Below are positions 22,501-34,900 of a stretch of DNA of 64,000 nt, one piece after another. The notes beneath the pieces were generated by a model that was not told the DNA's origin, did no database searches, and saw only the letters and a program-made list of their open reading frames with translations. The stretch spans positions 3,091,803 through 3,155,802 of the forward strand of contig NC_087380.1 of NCBI RefSeq assembly GCF_963675165.1, read 5' to 3'. The translations under genes were made by a program, and so were the position numbers. The DNA is from Halichondria panicea. Lineage: Eukaryota > Porifera > Demospongiae > Suberitida > Halichondriidae. The first letter of the stretch is position 1. Each line of letters opens with the position of its first letter.

Positions 22501-24311
22501 ACACTAAATGGTTCTAGCTTCAGGCAATGTCTTGCTGATGGTGTGTGGAGTCCAGCTGAACCAACTTGTACTGGTAAGTATTTTGCACAGTACCTTGTAC
22601 ACATGATATAAGTTATCATACAGCTGTTGACTGTGGAGCACTTGAACACCCCATCTATGGAAGTGTGAATGTTTCTTACGGTACTAAGTTTGGTAACGAA
22701 GCAGTGTACAGTTGCTCAGATGGGTACATACTAATTGGACAAAAGAAGCACACTTGCACTGAAAATGGAACATGGAGCCCAAAAATAGACAGAATCTGTG
22801 ATCGTAAGTGTGCCTTGATTAACTCTAATGCTCATGTACATGTATGCAGCTGTTGACTGTGGTCCTCCCTCTGGTCCTACTAATGGACGAGTGGACACAT
22901 CCTCTGGAACCACCTTCATGAGTGCAGTTGTCTACAGCTGCAGCACTGGCTACAATCTCTATGGTACCAGATCAAGGGTATGTCAAGCGAATGGGTTATG
23001 GAGCTCAACACCACCAAGTTGCAAAAGTAAGTATGCTAAAATTCCATGTAGGTTCATTTCATACTGATATTATAGTTGTTGATTGTGGTCCACTGGATAA
23101 TCCTTTGAATGGACTTGTTAACACTTTGTCTGGAACCACTTACAACAGTGTGGCTGTGTACTCTTGTAATGAGGGACACCAGCTTACTGAAAGAGGACTA
23201 CTTACTTGTATGGTTAATGGACAATGGTCATCTTTAACTCCAACTTGTGATCGTAAGCCAATAATTATTCATGTCAGTAGTATAAATGAGGGAGAGTTTG
23301 GACCATTTCGCAGAGGTGGCCTTTGTTGAGTGGTTTTTTGTTCATAACATGTTATTTAGGATCTGGGAGCCTGACCTTTGTATCATAGCTTTCGTTAGAG
23401 AGAGATTCCACTGAAACAAAATGAATGCATGTGTATAAATTATTAAACAAACACATTAATTTTGGAGAACAATGCTTTTGTCATTAAGTCATTAGCATGT
23501 ATACATGCATGTATACATGCATGGGTGACGTAGTTCATTTGGGACCTGCATGGGAGCCTGGCGTTTGTATCACAGTTGACTGGTTGCTTTAAGTGGAGTT
23601 CCACTGTAATAGCTACACATGTGCACGTGTATTTATTTGTCATGTGCAGCCTTGGATTGTGGCAATATCGAAGCCCCCAAAAATGGTGATGTTGTGACAT
23701 CTCTAGGAACAATTTTCAACAGTAGTGCCAAATTCAGCTGTGGCTCAGGCTTCAACCTCACTGGGTGCTCTAGTGCACAGTGCCTATCCAACGGCAGCTG
23801 GTCTTGTTATCCACCCCACTGTGCCGGTAAATAGGTTTTTCCATGATGAATGTTATTATTCTGCATGTCTACTACACAGATAATTCGTTGATCCAGCTGA
23901 AATTTGGCCCTACTGTTCACTGTGTTAGCTGGACTGTGAGTAATGTTATTTGTTGTTACTTTGAGTACAAGCCATGCATAGTGTCAATGAATGCAATTGC
24001 AGGAAGGAATGGTTGAACTGATGTACAAGACAATGCAATCGTCAATTGTCAAAGCAATTCAAAGTCAAGGTTCTGTGATTCCAAAGGAGAACGTTCAGCC
24101 AGGTTACTTCAGTTGCTATCACTCCACGACTGAAACGACCTATCGAACCACAATCACTGGTACGAAGAGTTTGAGTGCTGTCAAGTACACTGACCTAATT
24201 AGGCAGTGGGTGGAGTCAGGAGTAACGACCAGGGTGCAGTGGTATGTGATTAAGATCAAAAAGGCCTGTCCGGTGATCATTGCCTCGATGTACGAGGATG
24301 AGTGTGAATGA
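16578..24311 (+). CDS. Gene C: secreted five-Ig / nine-CCP protein with family C-terminal domain
   Basis: Seventeen exons give 1222 residues: 16578-16647, 19266-19589, 19684-20082, 20144-20455, 20512-20862, 20917-21165, 21420-21599, 21646-21825, 21871-22047, 22148-22321, 22397-22573, 22624-22803, 22850-23026, 23076-23252, 23650-23826, 23880-23935, 24003-24311. A 23-residue leader (MATLTLLLCSLLGSV) precedes Ig1-5 (~24-568), CCP1-9 (~569-1101) and a linker plus C-terminal domain (~1102-1222). Ig3 has no cysteine pair. CCP1 and CCP2 each carry one extra cysteine; the last CCP carries two. The Ig exons match gene A exons 6-10 one for one. All CCP introns are phase 1. An upstream in-frame ATG at 16485 exists, but the leader looks best from 16578, where paralogous leaders also start. 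The 2.6-kb first intron makes the leader-to-Ig1 join inferential, but the same arrangement recurs in gene D. Confidence 0.78.
16808..17414. mobile_element. hAT-like non-autonomous element in intron 1 of gene C
   Basis: The ends are CAGGGGCGTAGCTACC and GGCTACGCCCCTG, inverted copies of a typical hAT terminus. The flanks GAGCTAAT and GGCTATAT are an imperfect 8-bp duplication. The paralogous intron of gene D (near 26690) reads GCCTGAGCTATAATAATTG with no insert, giving an empty-site comparison. No transposase is recognisable inside. Confidence 0.75.
17415..18162. other. Intron 1 of gene C, duplicated segment
   Basis: No exon was seen. The block around 17420-17820 (AACCAGCGAAAACCTGGATAG, GGAAAGGGACTGGTA) recurs at 26735-27150 in intron 1 of gene D, confirming that the leader, intron and Ig cassette were copied together. 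Confidence 0.6.
18163..18607 (+). repeat. Dispersed ~450-bp repeat, most complete copy
   Basis: It starts TGAAAGCACCGCAGGTGCTG, then ATGCCTCGG, and ends TGCGCATGCGCACCGAGGCA, so both ends carry GCCTCGG in inverted sense. Other copies are 39090-39587, 40148-40552 and 44881-46140 (all inverted), with fragments at 9946-9996, 38955-39010 and around 26110-26610. It has no coding capacity and is a non-autonomous mobile element by inference. Confidence 0.75.
18608..19265. other. Intron 1 of gene C, remainder
   Basis: No exon was recognised before the acceptor at 19265. The last ~250 bp resemble 27420-27703 of gene D (for example CATGCCAGTAGGCATTAGCA), again reflecting duplication. Confidence 0.5.
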
Positions 24312-24627
24312 CTGTACACCTAGCTAGCGCTTAGAAGCAACTGTCATGTCCGTTAGCCTGAATACTTCTAGTTGCGTGTGTGTGTATGTGTGTAACCTGG
24401 TAATGTACGCTGATTTTATGATTTTGAGTGTAGGTTGTCGTTAACTCGAGACTCTGACACTTAACAAGCTTTTGTTTGGAATGTTTCATTTTGTTTAAAT
24501 TGTGTCTGATTACAAAAGCAGAACAGCACAAAATAATTGTACAACTTCTGTATGTGGTCAAGCATCGGAGGAAGCCTGAGTGCCCTACTTGGATATATAT
24601 AGCAGTAAAAAATTCCTATTTAAGTGA
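24312..24627. other. Flank after gene C
   Basis: No exon was seen; the stretch is paralogous to 14863-15210 after gene B. Confidence 0.5.
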
Positions 24628-25479
24628 ATGATAATGGCCTTCAGTATCGTTAGCATTCTACCATTCATTTCAATTTGGCATATTATCATGCACAACAAGG
24701 TAAGTGGCGTGTCTTGTTATGTAGTCACATAACATTTCTCTTGGTATTTTACCTGTCTCCGGGATTAACCAACATCACCATGCACAAACAATACTGAGAT
24801 CCTCATCACTCACTGCTATCGGAGAGGATGTCGATGGTGCTTTTGGTGGTCTCCTTTCTCTCACTTGTCACACTGACCTCACTACCTGCTGTACAAGTGG
24901 TGCTGACAACAATGGTAATAACCACTTGAGACAGTGGACGTATCCTGATGGGAGTAGTGTGATACTGGGTAACAATTGCGGGAGAGCAGTCTACATACAA
25001 GGAATGCTGCCCAACTCATCAGGCTGAATCGTAGAGAGGTATACCAATCCCTCACGTCAACCGTGTCCTACTGTTTCACTATACCAGCTACTGATGGGGA
25101 GAAAATTTTAATTCCTCTGTGTGAGTGTACATAATACTCTGTCTGTACAGTCGCGTGTCGATCCCGACCAACAGTTTGCAGGAAGGAATTTTTGAACTGA
25201 TGTACGATATCATGCACATTGACATCACTAAGGCAGTACGAAAGAGTGACATTCCCTTAAAGAACATTGTAAGGCTGGCTATCTTATCTGTTACAAATCC
25301 ACAACCATGCAGTACGACCTATCGAACAGCAATCACTAGCTGGTATGAAGAGTCTGAGTGCTGTTGAGCATGTTGAGTTAATAAGTAGAATCCAGAGTGG
25401 AGTGACCACCACTAGGTTGCAGTATATAACCGGTCCAGTGGTCATTGCTTCAATGTACGAGGAGGATGGGTGTGAATAA
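24628..25479 (+). pseudogene. Collapsed IgA/C-terminal-domain gene copy 2
   Basis: This is a near-identical duplicate of 15211-16075: leader, degraded IgA segment (~24760-25115), CCP stub (~25150-25180) fused to a degraded C-terminal-domain exon (~25180-25479). Several indels break the frame, including ones different from copy 1. It is not expected to encode a protein. Confidence 0.78.
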
Positions 25480-25498
25480 CTGTACATCTTAACCAATT

Positions 25499-25742
25499 TC
25501 GTGTCTGACACATCCTCTGGAACTACCTACCTATAATTATATCTACGTCTGTAACCATGCATGGATGGTTTTTCGCCAGAACTCGTAAAGCTACTGGAAT
25601 GTGGAGCTCCAGTGAACATAACTTGCCTGTGAATGTGAGTGTGACCTACACAGCTTCATCATTTCTCTCCTGCAGTCATTATCCTGTCCACTGGAGGCAC
25701 GTCTATACACTGACAACGCACTCAAAGGAGGTGTATATAGGG
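25499..25742 (+). pseudogene. CCP exon relics, second copy
   Basis: This matches 16105-16362 (ACACATCCTCTGGAAC, CTGGAATGTGGAGCTCCAG). It is a remnant of CCP exons with no usable frame. Confidence 0.5.
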
Positions 25743-25964
25743 TGAGTTGATAACTGTGTTGGTGTTGCAGACTGTGTAAATGTAAACGTACTTTGAGAGA
25801 GTTTTAAATTCCTTTCAGTTTCTAAACTAACAACAGTTCAACAAGTACACTGATTGTACCATGCAATAGACCTACAGTTGTACTGAGAGTGTTGCTAGCT
25901 TTCTCTGTTGTAAGGAATATTGTGTTCCTGATATACGTATAGCTGTAAGGAAACACTGGACAGA

Positions 25965-28900
25965 ATGGCTACTGTAAATCTATTTCTCTGCTGTATGCTG
26001 GGAAGTGTTTCTCTTGTGTATGGGCAGCCTTTGTGTGAGTTGATAAGTATTGATTGTTTCAGTGACTGTACATGTCTTGTGCAAAAACACCAAATGTAAC
26101 AAGAGAACGTGGCTAGAAGCCTATAGAAGCTGTTAGTTTTTGTCGCATTGCAACCGTTGAGCAGTTACAGCTGGAACAGACACACACACACACACAGTCA
26201 GCTTTACGGTGATTACACACATTACGGTGATTACGGTGATTACATAAATTACAGTGATCACACTCATTACGGTGATTACATACATTACAGTGATTACATA
26301 CATTACAGTGATTACATACATTACGGTGATTACACACATTACGGTGATTACATACATTACGGTGATTACATACATTACAGTGATTACACACATTACGGTG
26401 ATTACATACATTACAGTGATTACACACATTATGGTGATTACATACATTACGGTGATTACACCCATTTCGGTGAATACACGATTAATGACTCATTACAATG
26501 ACATTACTGCTTTCTCCTAGTGCTTTCACTTTCTAGATACACTTTACATGAGCCCACTACCGTCAGCTTTACCGTATCTCTCGTGCGGCTATGCCTCGAG
26601 GCATAATTAGAGCTCTTCCAATCTTGCACAGTCAGCAGGGTTTAAACCTCCTGTGGATAGACTAGACTACTTAATACTGGCTAGTTTTAGCCTGAGCTAT
26701 AATAATTGCCCTGAATGGTAACTATACTAAACATTCAATTCATGAGATTGTGTGTGTGTGACGAGCTGTCTGAAACTATAGAGAATCTGAAAACAGAACA
26801 AGCCTTTGTTTCATAAAATTGTCTGACTACAAAGAGCCGGCAGATTAGCACAAAATATTCATTTAGAGTAGGTCACCAAACCCCGTCAGACATAAAAGCA
26901 GTCTACATCGTCGTGTATACTGCTCGTACAAAACAAGATTGATTCAAACTAATTTCACACTCTATATAGTAATTATAGGCCATGTATAACAACTATAAAA
27001 CCAGCGAAAACCTGGATAGACCATTGGAAAAAACTGCCAAATAATTTGAGAACGTACTGATCCCTGTTTTGCCCAACTACATAGCTGACACAAACTGGAG
27101 ACCACTCCCTTTTTACCTTTGGAAAGGGACTGGTACGCTACTTAGGGCCCGAGATCACTATATCTACTACTAGCTAGCTTAGGGCCAATAATATTCACCA
27201 TTTGCTGCATAGAAACCAGCCACTTCCTGCATACAGCGCATAGACACGAAAAAAGATTATTGTTTTGTGGTGGCTGGATAATGGGTTGTATATACAGAAT
27301 GTGGGTGCTACGCCCTGGTACAGGCCCGTATCCACGGGATGTAAACAGGACGTTCACGGGCCCGTAATCGTTCGTTTACAACTAACGGCCTGAAACGGAC
27401 CCATAGATTTTAATGAAAACTACATTGTTGGTCTACATGCTTCTATATAATACCCTTGTCATTCACTAAGCCGCAAAAATTATTTCGTAACATAATACAT
27501 GTACGAAGCATAATTATATAACACTCTAGATTGAAGAAAACATGCCGATAGGCATTAGCAGAGAGCAGCTTGCAACATTCAGTGATGACTCAGAGTTGGT
27601 CAAATGCTGTTATTTTAATTTTCTTCTCCTATATCTATATACTCTTGTTGTGTTTAATTGTATATCCTATCATTGGCTTGATTTACGTACACATAATGCA
27701 TAGTTCAAATCCTCACTGGACCAAAAGCCCTCGTCTCCTCCAGTGGGAGCGTGATTGAAGGATCAGTGATCCAGATCTACTGTACTGTAGAGGATGACAC
27801 CACTGCCACTTTCACATGGACTCTCAATGGAAGCTCTCTGAGGAACGATCCACCTCACATTCGTATCAGAGAAGACAATCGCCCTGAACGCTCAAAATCA
27901 TTGCTCACTGATGACTCCACATGTGTTCTCACTGTGGACAACTTCAGAGCCTCTGACAATGGAGTCTATCAGTGCACTGCTACTAGTGGAGCTACTTCTG
28001 GCAATGGAGCGGCTGTCACATTAACAGGTATAAACGAATGTATTACAAATAATTGCTTGTTTACTAGCTATCTGTTCAGAGTACATTTATCTATAGCTGT
28101 GTCATCTACTGGTGATGGAACATTGATGTTGACTGATCAACCCTCTCTCAATGAACCTGTTGACCTCAGTGCTTCCCTCAATGATAACCGCACTGGGATA
28201 GCTCTTGGTGGCACTGTCGATGGTTCTCTACTGACATGCACTGCTGGACATCAAGGTGATGGAGTGATGAACTACCCCGCCCCCTCTGTGGTGTGGGTGA
28301 GGAGCGGACAAGTTGTTGAATCACGAATCACCATTGCAATGATCAATAGACGAGTTACCAGTTCTCTGACTATCACTAACTTTGGACTGCCTGATGCAGG
28401 AGTGTACCAGTGTGTCTTCACTGATGACAGTGATGGTGGGGAGGTCATCACATCAGTACCTTATCAATTGGATACAGGTAAGTGTATTATTTTGCTACTC
28501 TCTCACTCATTTGCTTCATGCAGGTACTACCATTCGTATTGAGAGGGTCTCTCCTGAGGTCATTATTTTACGTCCTCCCGAGAAGCTGGTCATTGAAGTG
28601 AGGGTGTCAGGAGAATATGAAGTGTTGTTCTGGCGCAAAACGACTATAAGGACTTTCATACCTGGTCAAATGCTTCCTCAAGAGTTTCCTAATTATTTTG
28701 AGACATTTGTACGAGACAACACCACAGCTGAGGATGAGGGGTTCTACATTGTTCAACCTCAACTTAAGCCTGGAAAAACTCAAACTCATACCATCACACC
28801 AACTGGTGGTGTTGATTTTGGGGTTATTGCGCCAGGTACAGCAATGATATCGTTATGAACCAACTCATTATGTGCTTTTCTAATTTTACAGTTGATGCCA

Positions 28901-31900
28901 TCACAACATCTCTCAATATTTCTACTGTTGTGATTCCCGAGGGAGGCAGTGCAGACATCTCCTGTAGATCAGTGGGAGCTCCCGTTCCTAGTATCACATG
29001 GAAGGTCAACAACCAGACCACTGAATTTAAGCAGACAGACACAGAGACACCATTTATAGCTGCACTGACTGGAACTATTGGAAACAGAGGTTTTGACGTA
29101 TCTCCTGGTAGCATTGAGTCATCCCTCCATATTGTGAGTGCCACATACCCTGATCATGATGGAGTGTACACTTGTATTGGAAGCAACTCTGAGGACCTCA
29201 GCAGCAGTACCTTCGTCACTGTGCAAGTTAATGGTTAGTTAAGTCAGTGTACATTAGACACTGTTTTGGAGGTATCTATGAGATTTAGAACGGTCTATAG
29301 CTATAGGATTTAGAAGCCCAAAGGCACCAATTTAGTATCCCGAGCATAGCGAGGGCACTACAAAAGTGGCTGAAGGCTTCTAAATCACATGGAGTGAGTC
29401 AGGACATTGACAAAACAGTGTCTAGATACTACTAGTGCGTATGTGCAAACCTTGCCTCGAAGCTAAACTATAAAATATAGTAAGTTAATTTACTTTGCTT
29501 GACAACGAAATACTAAGTAAGTTGCAGGTGTACTAAGTCCCATAGTATATAATCAGGGGCGGATCTAGCAAGTAGCAGAGGGTGCTCAAGCCACGGGGCC
29601 CCCCTGACCTTACAGTGGTTGATTCATAAACATAAGTGAGTGGGAGGCTTTACCCGCCTTATGCAGCTAGTTAGCAAGTTTTTCCTTTACTACAAGCTTT
29701 TATATTCACTTATCACTATAGTAGTTCTCCTAAGTCCTAGCGAAGCACTGTTTGTGCAAGTCTAGTTACTAAAAGGCGATAAACCTCCAGCGCATGTTGA
29801 CCTTTTTTTAGGTGAAATCTAAAGTCTTAATGAGCATGAAGACTGTTTTGTGGGATTAACGACCTTTTTCTTAGGTAAAATGCAGAGTTCTCGCCCGCTT
29901 GAGCCCTGCCTTGCCACTGTAACCCCCCTTACAAGAATCCTAGATCCACCACTGGTATATACTCCTCTGAGGTACTTTTCCCATGTACTTCTCTACTTCC
30001 CATGTAGATCTTATTAACTAGTAACTATAACTTATATACCACATTTATATCCCGTTGCTTGTTGCTATTAAAGTGCCATATGCAACATAATGCACTAACC
30101 ACAAAACGCCCCTCTGGCATTAGACCGACATAATAATAACATGCTGTTAATATTCAGCACTTTTAAAATTGTCTAAAGTTCATTTAGTGGAAGATTCTGT
30201 GTTCCTATCTATAGTCGCATGATGCATGGCTTATAGATAAGTACTTCAATTCTGCTTCGCAATAAGCATTTAGAAGCGGCTCTTTTTGCTGGGGTTTTGA
30301 GCTGTGTTGCAGGAGAGCTTCTTAGGCTTGGTTGTGAGGTAGACCATCGAGCAGCAGTGGTGGGTGGAGCTGTTTTTGCAGCATGTCAAGCCATTCGTTA
30401 ATTGATCCATGCCAAATCTTATGTGCTGCAGACATTATCGTCTAGAAGAAATGAAGCTGTGTCTAGGATTGTCTCTGTCATTTCTATGTTACTAAGACAG
30501 TGTTATGTTGCTATGCCCTCGAGATATATATATATATATATAACATGTGCTCTCGGGATGCATGGCATATATCCCTCGTGCCAATGTTATAACTATAGCT
30601 TATGTCACCACTAATAGATCTCATTGGTAACTGAACAGCTGTACGATACATAGAAAAATAACATACAGCCCCAGGCATGCACTCAAGTTTTTTCAACAGA
30701 AAGGAGCCATGTTTGACTGTATACTAAGACTCCAAAGCAACGGCAGAAACACTGAAGCTGCTCTCCAACAAGATGCTAAGCCTCCATGGGTCCATGGGCA
30801 TGGTTTTATCCAAGAAGAATTTGTAAATGCAGCAAGGGACGTCGAATGCACGACACTTAGATCAAGCTGAGCATCTCAGGGGCGGATCTAGCTGCTGCGC
30901 AGGTAGCAGAGGGTGCTCAAGCACCCCCCTGACCTTGGACAAATAATTATCTTTGTCTCACTAGCTCATTGACTGTGGAAGTCACTCTCAGACTTGGTAC
31001 TAGCTAGCTGAGTAGCTGCATGTAGACCTATCTATTACGGTAGTGTCTTTTAAAATTAAGCTATGATAAAAGCTTGACTGTACTGTACTGTACTGTACTG
31101 TACTGTACTGCGGTGCATCAGACTAGACTCGCTGCACTAGACTCGACAAGTAAATACAGAGTACAAGGAACCTCTGCAATACAAACCACACCTAATAAAT
31201 GTCACCTGCACCCACCGGAAATGACGTCAAAGGGGCGTAACTCTTGATTTTCGCGCGCTACTGCGCAGAATGCTCCTCCTCTTTTACTCAGCACCTACCT
31301 ACCACTTTTTTTAGATCCACCACTGGCATCTGTATAGGAGTCGATGTGTTACTCAACTAGCTTTTTGCAGTATGCATCGTGTATTGAATTGTTGCTAGGG
31401 CTTTTATAGTGATGCGGTCACATGGTATAAGTCAGATATACCACACCCCTACACTGTGCTATAGCTGTACACATAGGTATTTCTATACCCCGTGTGTGCT
31501 CAGTTCGCAGCAGGGTCTGTGTGTCGGTTTGTGTGTGTGTGTGGACACAAAAATGAGCTGTTTGAGCGAACTAGACTTACCTTAATGTTACTATTATAAA
31601 CGGGTAGTAATTTTAGCGCTTTCAAATTTTTCTCTGTTTTTGGAGTCAGATACAGATGAAAAAAGGGCTAGCTTGCTTAGCATACTCTCAAAAGTACATT
31701 ACATTATACGAAAGTACATACATTTTTTTATTTTTTATGAGATTCATAATTTTTTTATTGCGTTTTTATAGCACGTACTTAATTTAGTGTTAATTACAAA
31801 TTCGCTAAAATTTGTTAAAATTAGTACCCGTTTATAAATAAGGTAACTTAAGCTTTAACTGCTAATGAGACAATAGTTGAGGCTAGTCTAGTTATAGTTG

Positions 31901-34900
31901 AAACTTGTAGGAGATCTTCGAAGGTGACAAAAACACTGTTTTTTAATCGATCTATAAATCGGTGCTTTATAGATTCACGATCATTCCCATGATGATAATC
32001 TTATAATAAGGTCATTACGGTAAAAAGTTTTGTATTTGTTTTGCCGCTGTGCGCGTACAATGAAGCTCAATGCACGGGGTGAAATGCTATGAGCATCTTG
32101 TTCATTTAAGCTTGATGCATGCAGCTGTTCCTGAAGTGGAAACTACAGCTACTGAGACTCTTGTGTACATCGGAAGTGATATCACCATCACCTGTTCTGT
32201 GCGGAGGGGAAATCCCTTTAATTACATCTTCACCATTACTAATACTGACACTGGCAGTACAACAACTGGACCCAACCGCACTCTGACAAGCATTCATATG
32301 TCTGATCTTGGTACCTATCGCTGTGATGTCACTAATGATGCTGGAACTGGGAGCAGTATTGTGACTATAGAGCTGGGAGGTAAGTATGTATATAGCAGAA
32401 TTTACTTTAGAAATCAAAGTGAATTTGGGGAGCTCTAGCTGTCTACATGCGTATATGTTCATATCATTACAGGCAACATAATGTAACATAGCCTCGAGTC
32501 CAGGCCGAGTTGTTTCAAGCTAGGCCGTAAACTTCGTTCTATTAAAAAAAAATCGGCCTGGGACCGAGGCTAAATGTAACACAGACTATAAATTACTAAA
32601 TTGGGTATAACTCATTTACAGATATCAGTTGCCCTGGTTTTGATATTGAGAATGGGATTATTATCTACTCTGGTGACACAACAGAGCCTCACATTTATGG
32701 AACAACAACTAATTATCAGTGTGACACTGGGTATGAAATAACGAATGGAGACAGAGTGAGGACATGTACTGGCGATGGTAGTAGTTCAGTGGGAGAGTGG
32801 AGTGGAACTGTGTCAGCTTGTTCGGGTAAACATGACGTATAACTATCAGATATAAATTTCTACCAATAAACAGTTGTGGATTGTGGACAACCTACTCCTC
32901 CCAGTGATGGAGAAGTTAGCTTGCCTGCTGGCACTACATTCAGTAGCGTGGCACACTACAGCTGCCATTCCTGCTATCGGCGTGTAGGAGTTTCATTACA
33001 GATTTGTGCAGGAAATGGACTGTGGACCCCAGCTCAACCAACCTGTGAAAGTAAGTAGATTTGAACATGTTAAGAGGGTATGTTAATGGTATAGGTATGA
33101 AACAATTATTCATGTGCTCTTTCGTAATTATTTGCAGTTCTTGATTGCGATCGACCTCCAGATCTTGACAATGGAAAAATCACAACACCTTACACAACAA
33201 CCTGTGGCAGTCTGGTCACCTACAACTGTGACAGAGGCTATCTACTGGAGGGAGTGAGCTCACGTACCTGTCAGACTAATGAAGAGTGGTCCAATGGAAC
33301 AGCACTGTGCAATCGTATGCTAACAATACCGTATAGCTCTGTATTTTCAAGAAACTATATAAAATTGAGCAGATGATTAAAAAATATTTTTCGCTTTTAT
33401 TTTCGAGGATAGAGGTTCAATGACCACACCCCTAGAGTAGAGGTCTTTACAATACCAAAAGTAAACATTAATTGTTGCAGGAACTATAGTAAGAGGTCAA
33501 TCTGCAAAGTGTCGAAATTTTATTGCCTCGAAAATAAAGCGCTATACAGTGTAGGATGTTAGCTATAGCAAGTTATTTTACATTCACATGCAGCTATTGA
33601 CTGTGGCAGCTTGAGTAGTCCTGACAATGGTGGTGTAGTAATGTTGTCTGGCTCTACCTTCATGAGCAGAGCTACCTACTCTTGCAACAGTGGGTACCTA
33701 CTGAGAGGTCCTGCAGAACTGACTTGTGGTCCTACTGGACTATGGTCCCCATATCCACGTGCACCTAGCTGTGAACGTGAGTGCATGATCGTAATGATTA
33801 GTTTACGACTAACATCACGCTAATTGCTTTCAGCTGTGGACTGTGGTGCATTGATGAATCCTACTAATGGACGAGTGGACTCATTGTCTGGAACCACTTT
33901 CATGAATAGAGCTACCTATACTTGTAGCATAGGCCATAATCTTGTGGGAACCAGCTCAAGAATGTGTTTAGCAAATAGCAATTGGAGTTATGTACAGCCA
34001 ACTTGTAAAGGTACAATTAAGCTTAAGAATGTCTTAGTGGAGTTATAACAACATTCCACTGAACAGTTGTAGACTGTGGAGCACTTGAATACCCCACAAA
34101 TGGACAAGTTGTGATATTGCAGGGAACCACTTTTGACCAACCAGCTGTGTACTCTTGCAATGAGGGGTACACACTAAATGGAGATGCCAGACGTACTTGC
34201 ACTGCTAGTGGGCATTGGTTAGGATCAGCCCCATCATGTGATCGTGAGTGGTTATCGCTAGTTGCCATTGTATTGCAATAATTGTCCTATGTAGCCGTGG
34301 ATTGTGGTATTCTTGAGGCTCCAGCCAATGGTAATGTAGCCACATCTCAAGACACTCACTTTATGGATACTGCCTTGTACAGTTGTGCCCCAGGCTTCAA
34401 CCTCACTGGATGCCCCTCAGCAGTGTGTCAGTCCAATGGTACCTGGTCATGTGACCCTCCCTTCTGTGCCGGTAAGCCTGTTGAGCCAGGCTAATAAATT
34501 AGGGTGTTTACTAATTTATATAGACAATACAATGATCCAACTCAAGTTCGGCCCAACTCGCTATTGTGTGGAGTGGACTGTAAGTCACCTGGTCCATTCA
34601 TTTTATCTATACTTATTGTTTGCTGATATCCAGTTACAAGCTTTTTCAAATATCTTCACCCTCATTTATCATACTCACGTTACTAGTTCCCCATACAATT
34701 TCTTTTAAGGATGGTGACATATTTATAGCTCATAATGGTAACTCTTTTTTCTTGTAGGATGAGAAGGTTAAATTGATGTACAGGATCATGCACATTGCCA
34801 TCACCAAGGCAGTAGGAAAGAGTGGACATGACATTCCCATGAACAACATTCAACCTGGCTACTTTGTATGTTACAAATCCACAACAAGGACGACCTATCG

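Larger units (their letters stand above)
29234..32124. other. Intron 5 of gene D
   Basis: This 2.9-kb intron holds two related hAT-like elements (29554-29954 and 30877-31325) and an (AT)n run near 30520-30542. The corresponding intron is 88 bp in gene A and 54 bp in gene C. No exon was recognised. Confidence 0.6.

Noticed and set aside
26204-26480. Regular repeat array resembling a CRISPR
   Set aside because: Units are contiguous with no unique spacers, and the surrounding genome is an animal's. It is a minisatellite.
26113-26520. Long open frames on both strands with repeated short peptides
   Set aside because: They come from the 18-bp minisatellite, which is open because its unit is divisible by three. 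There are no splice signals or family similarity.
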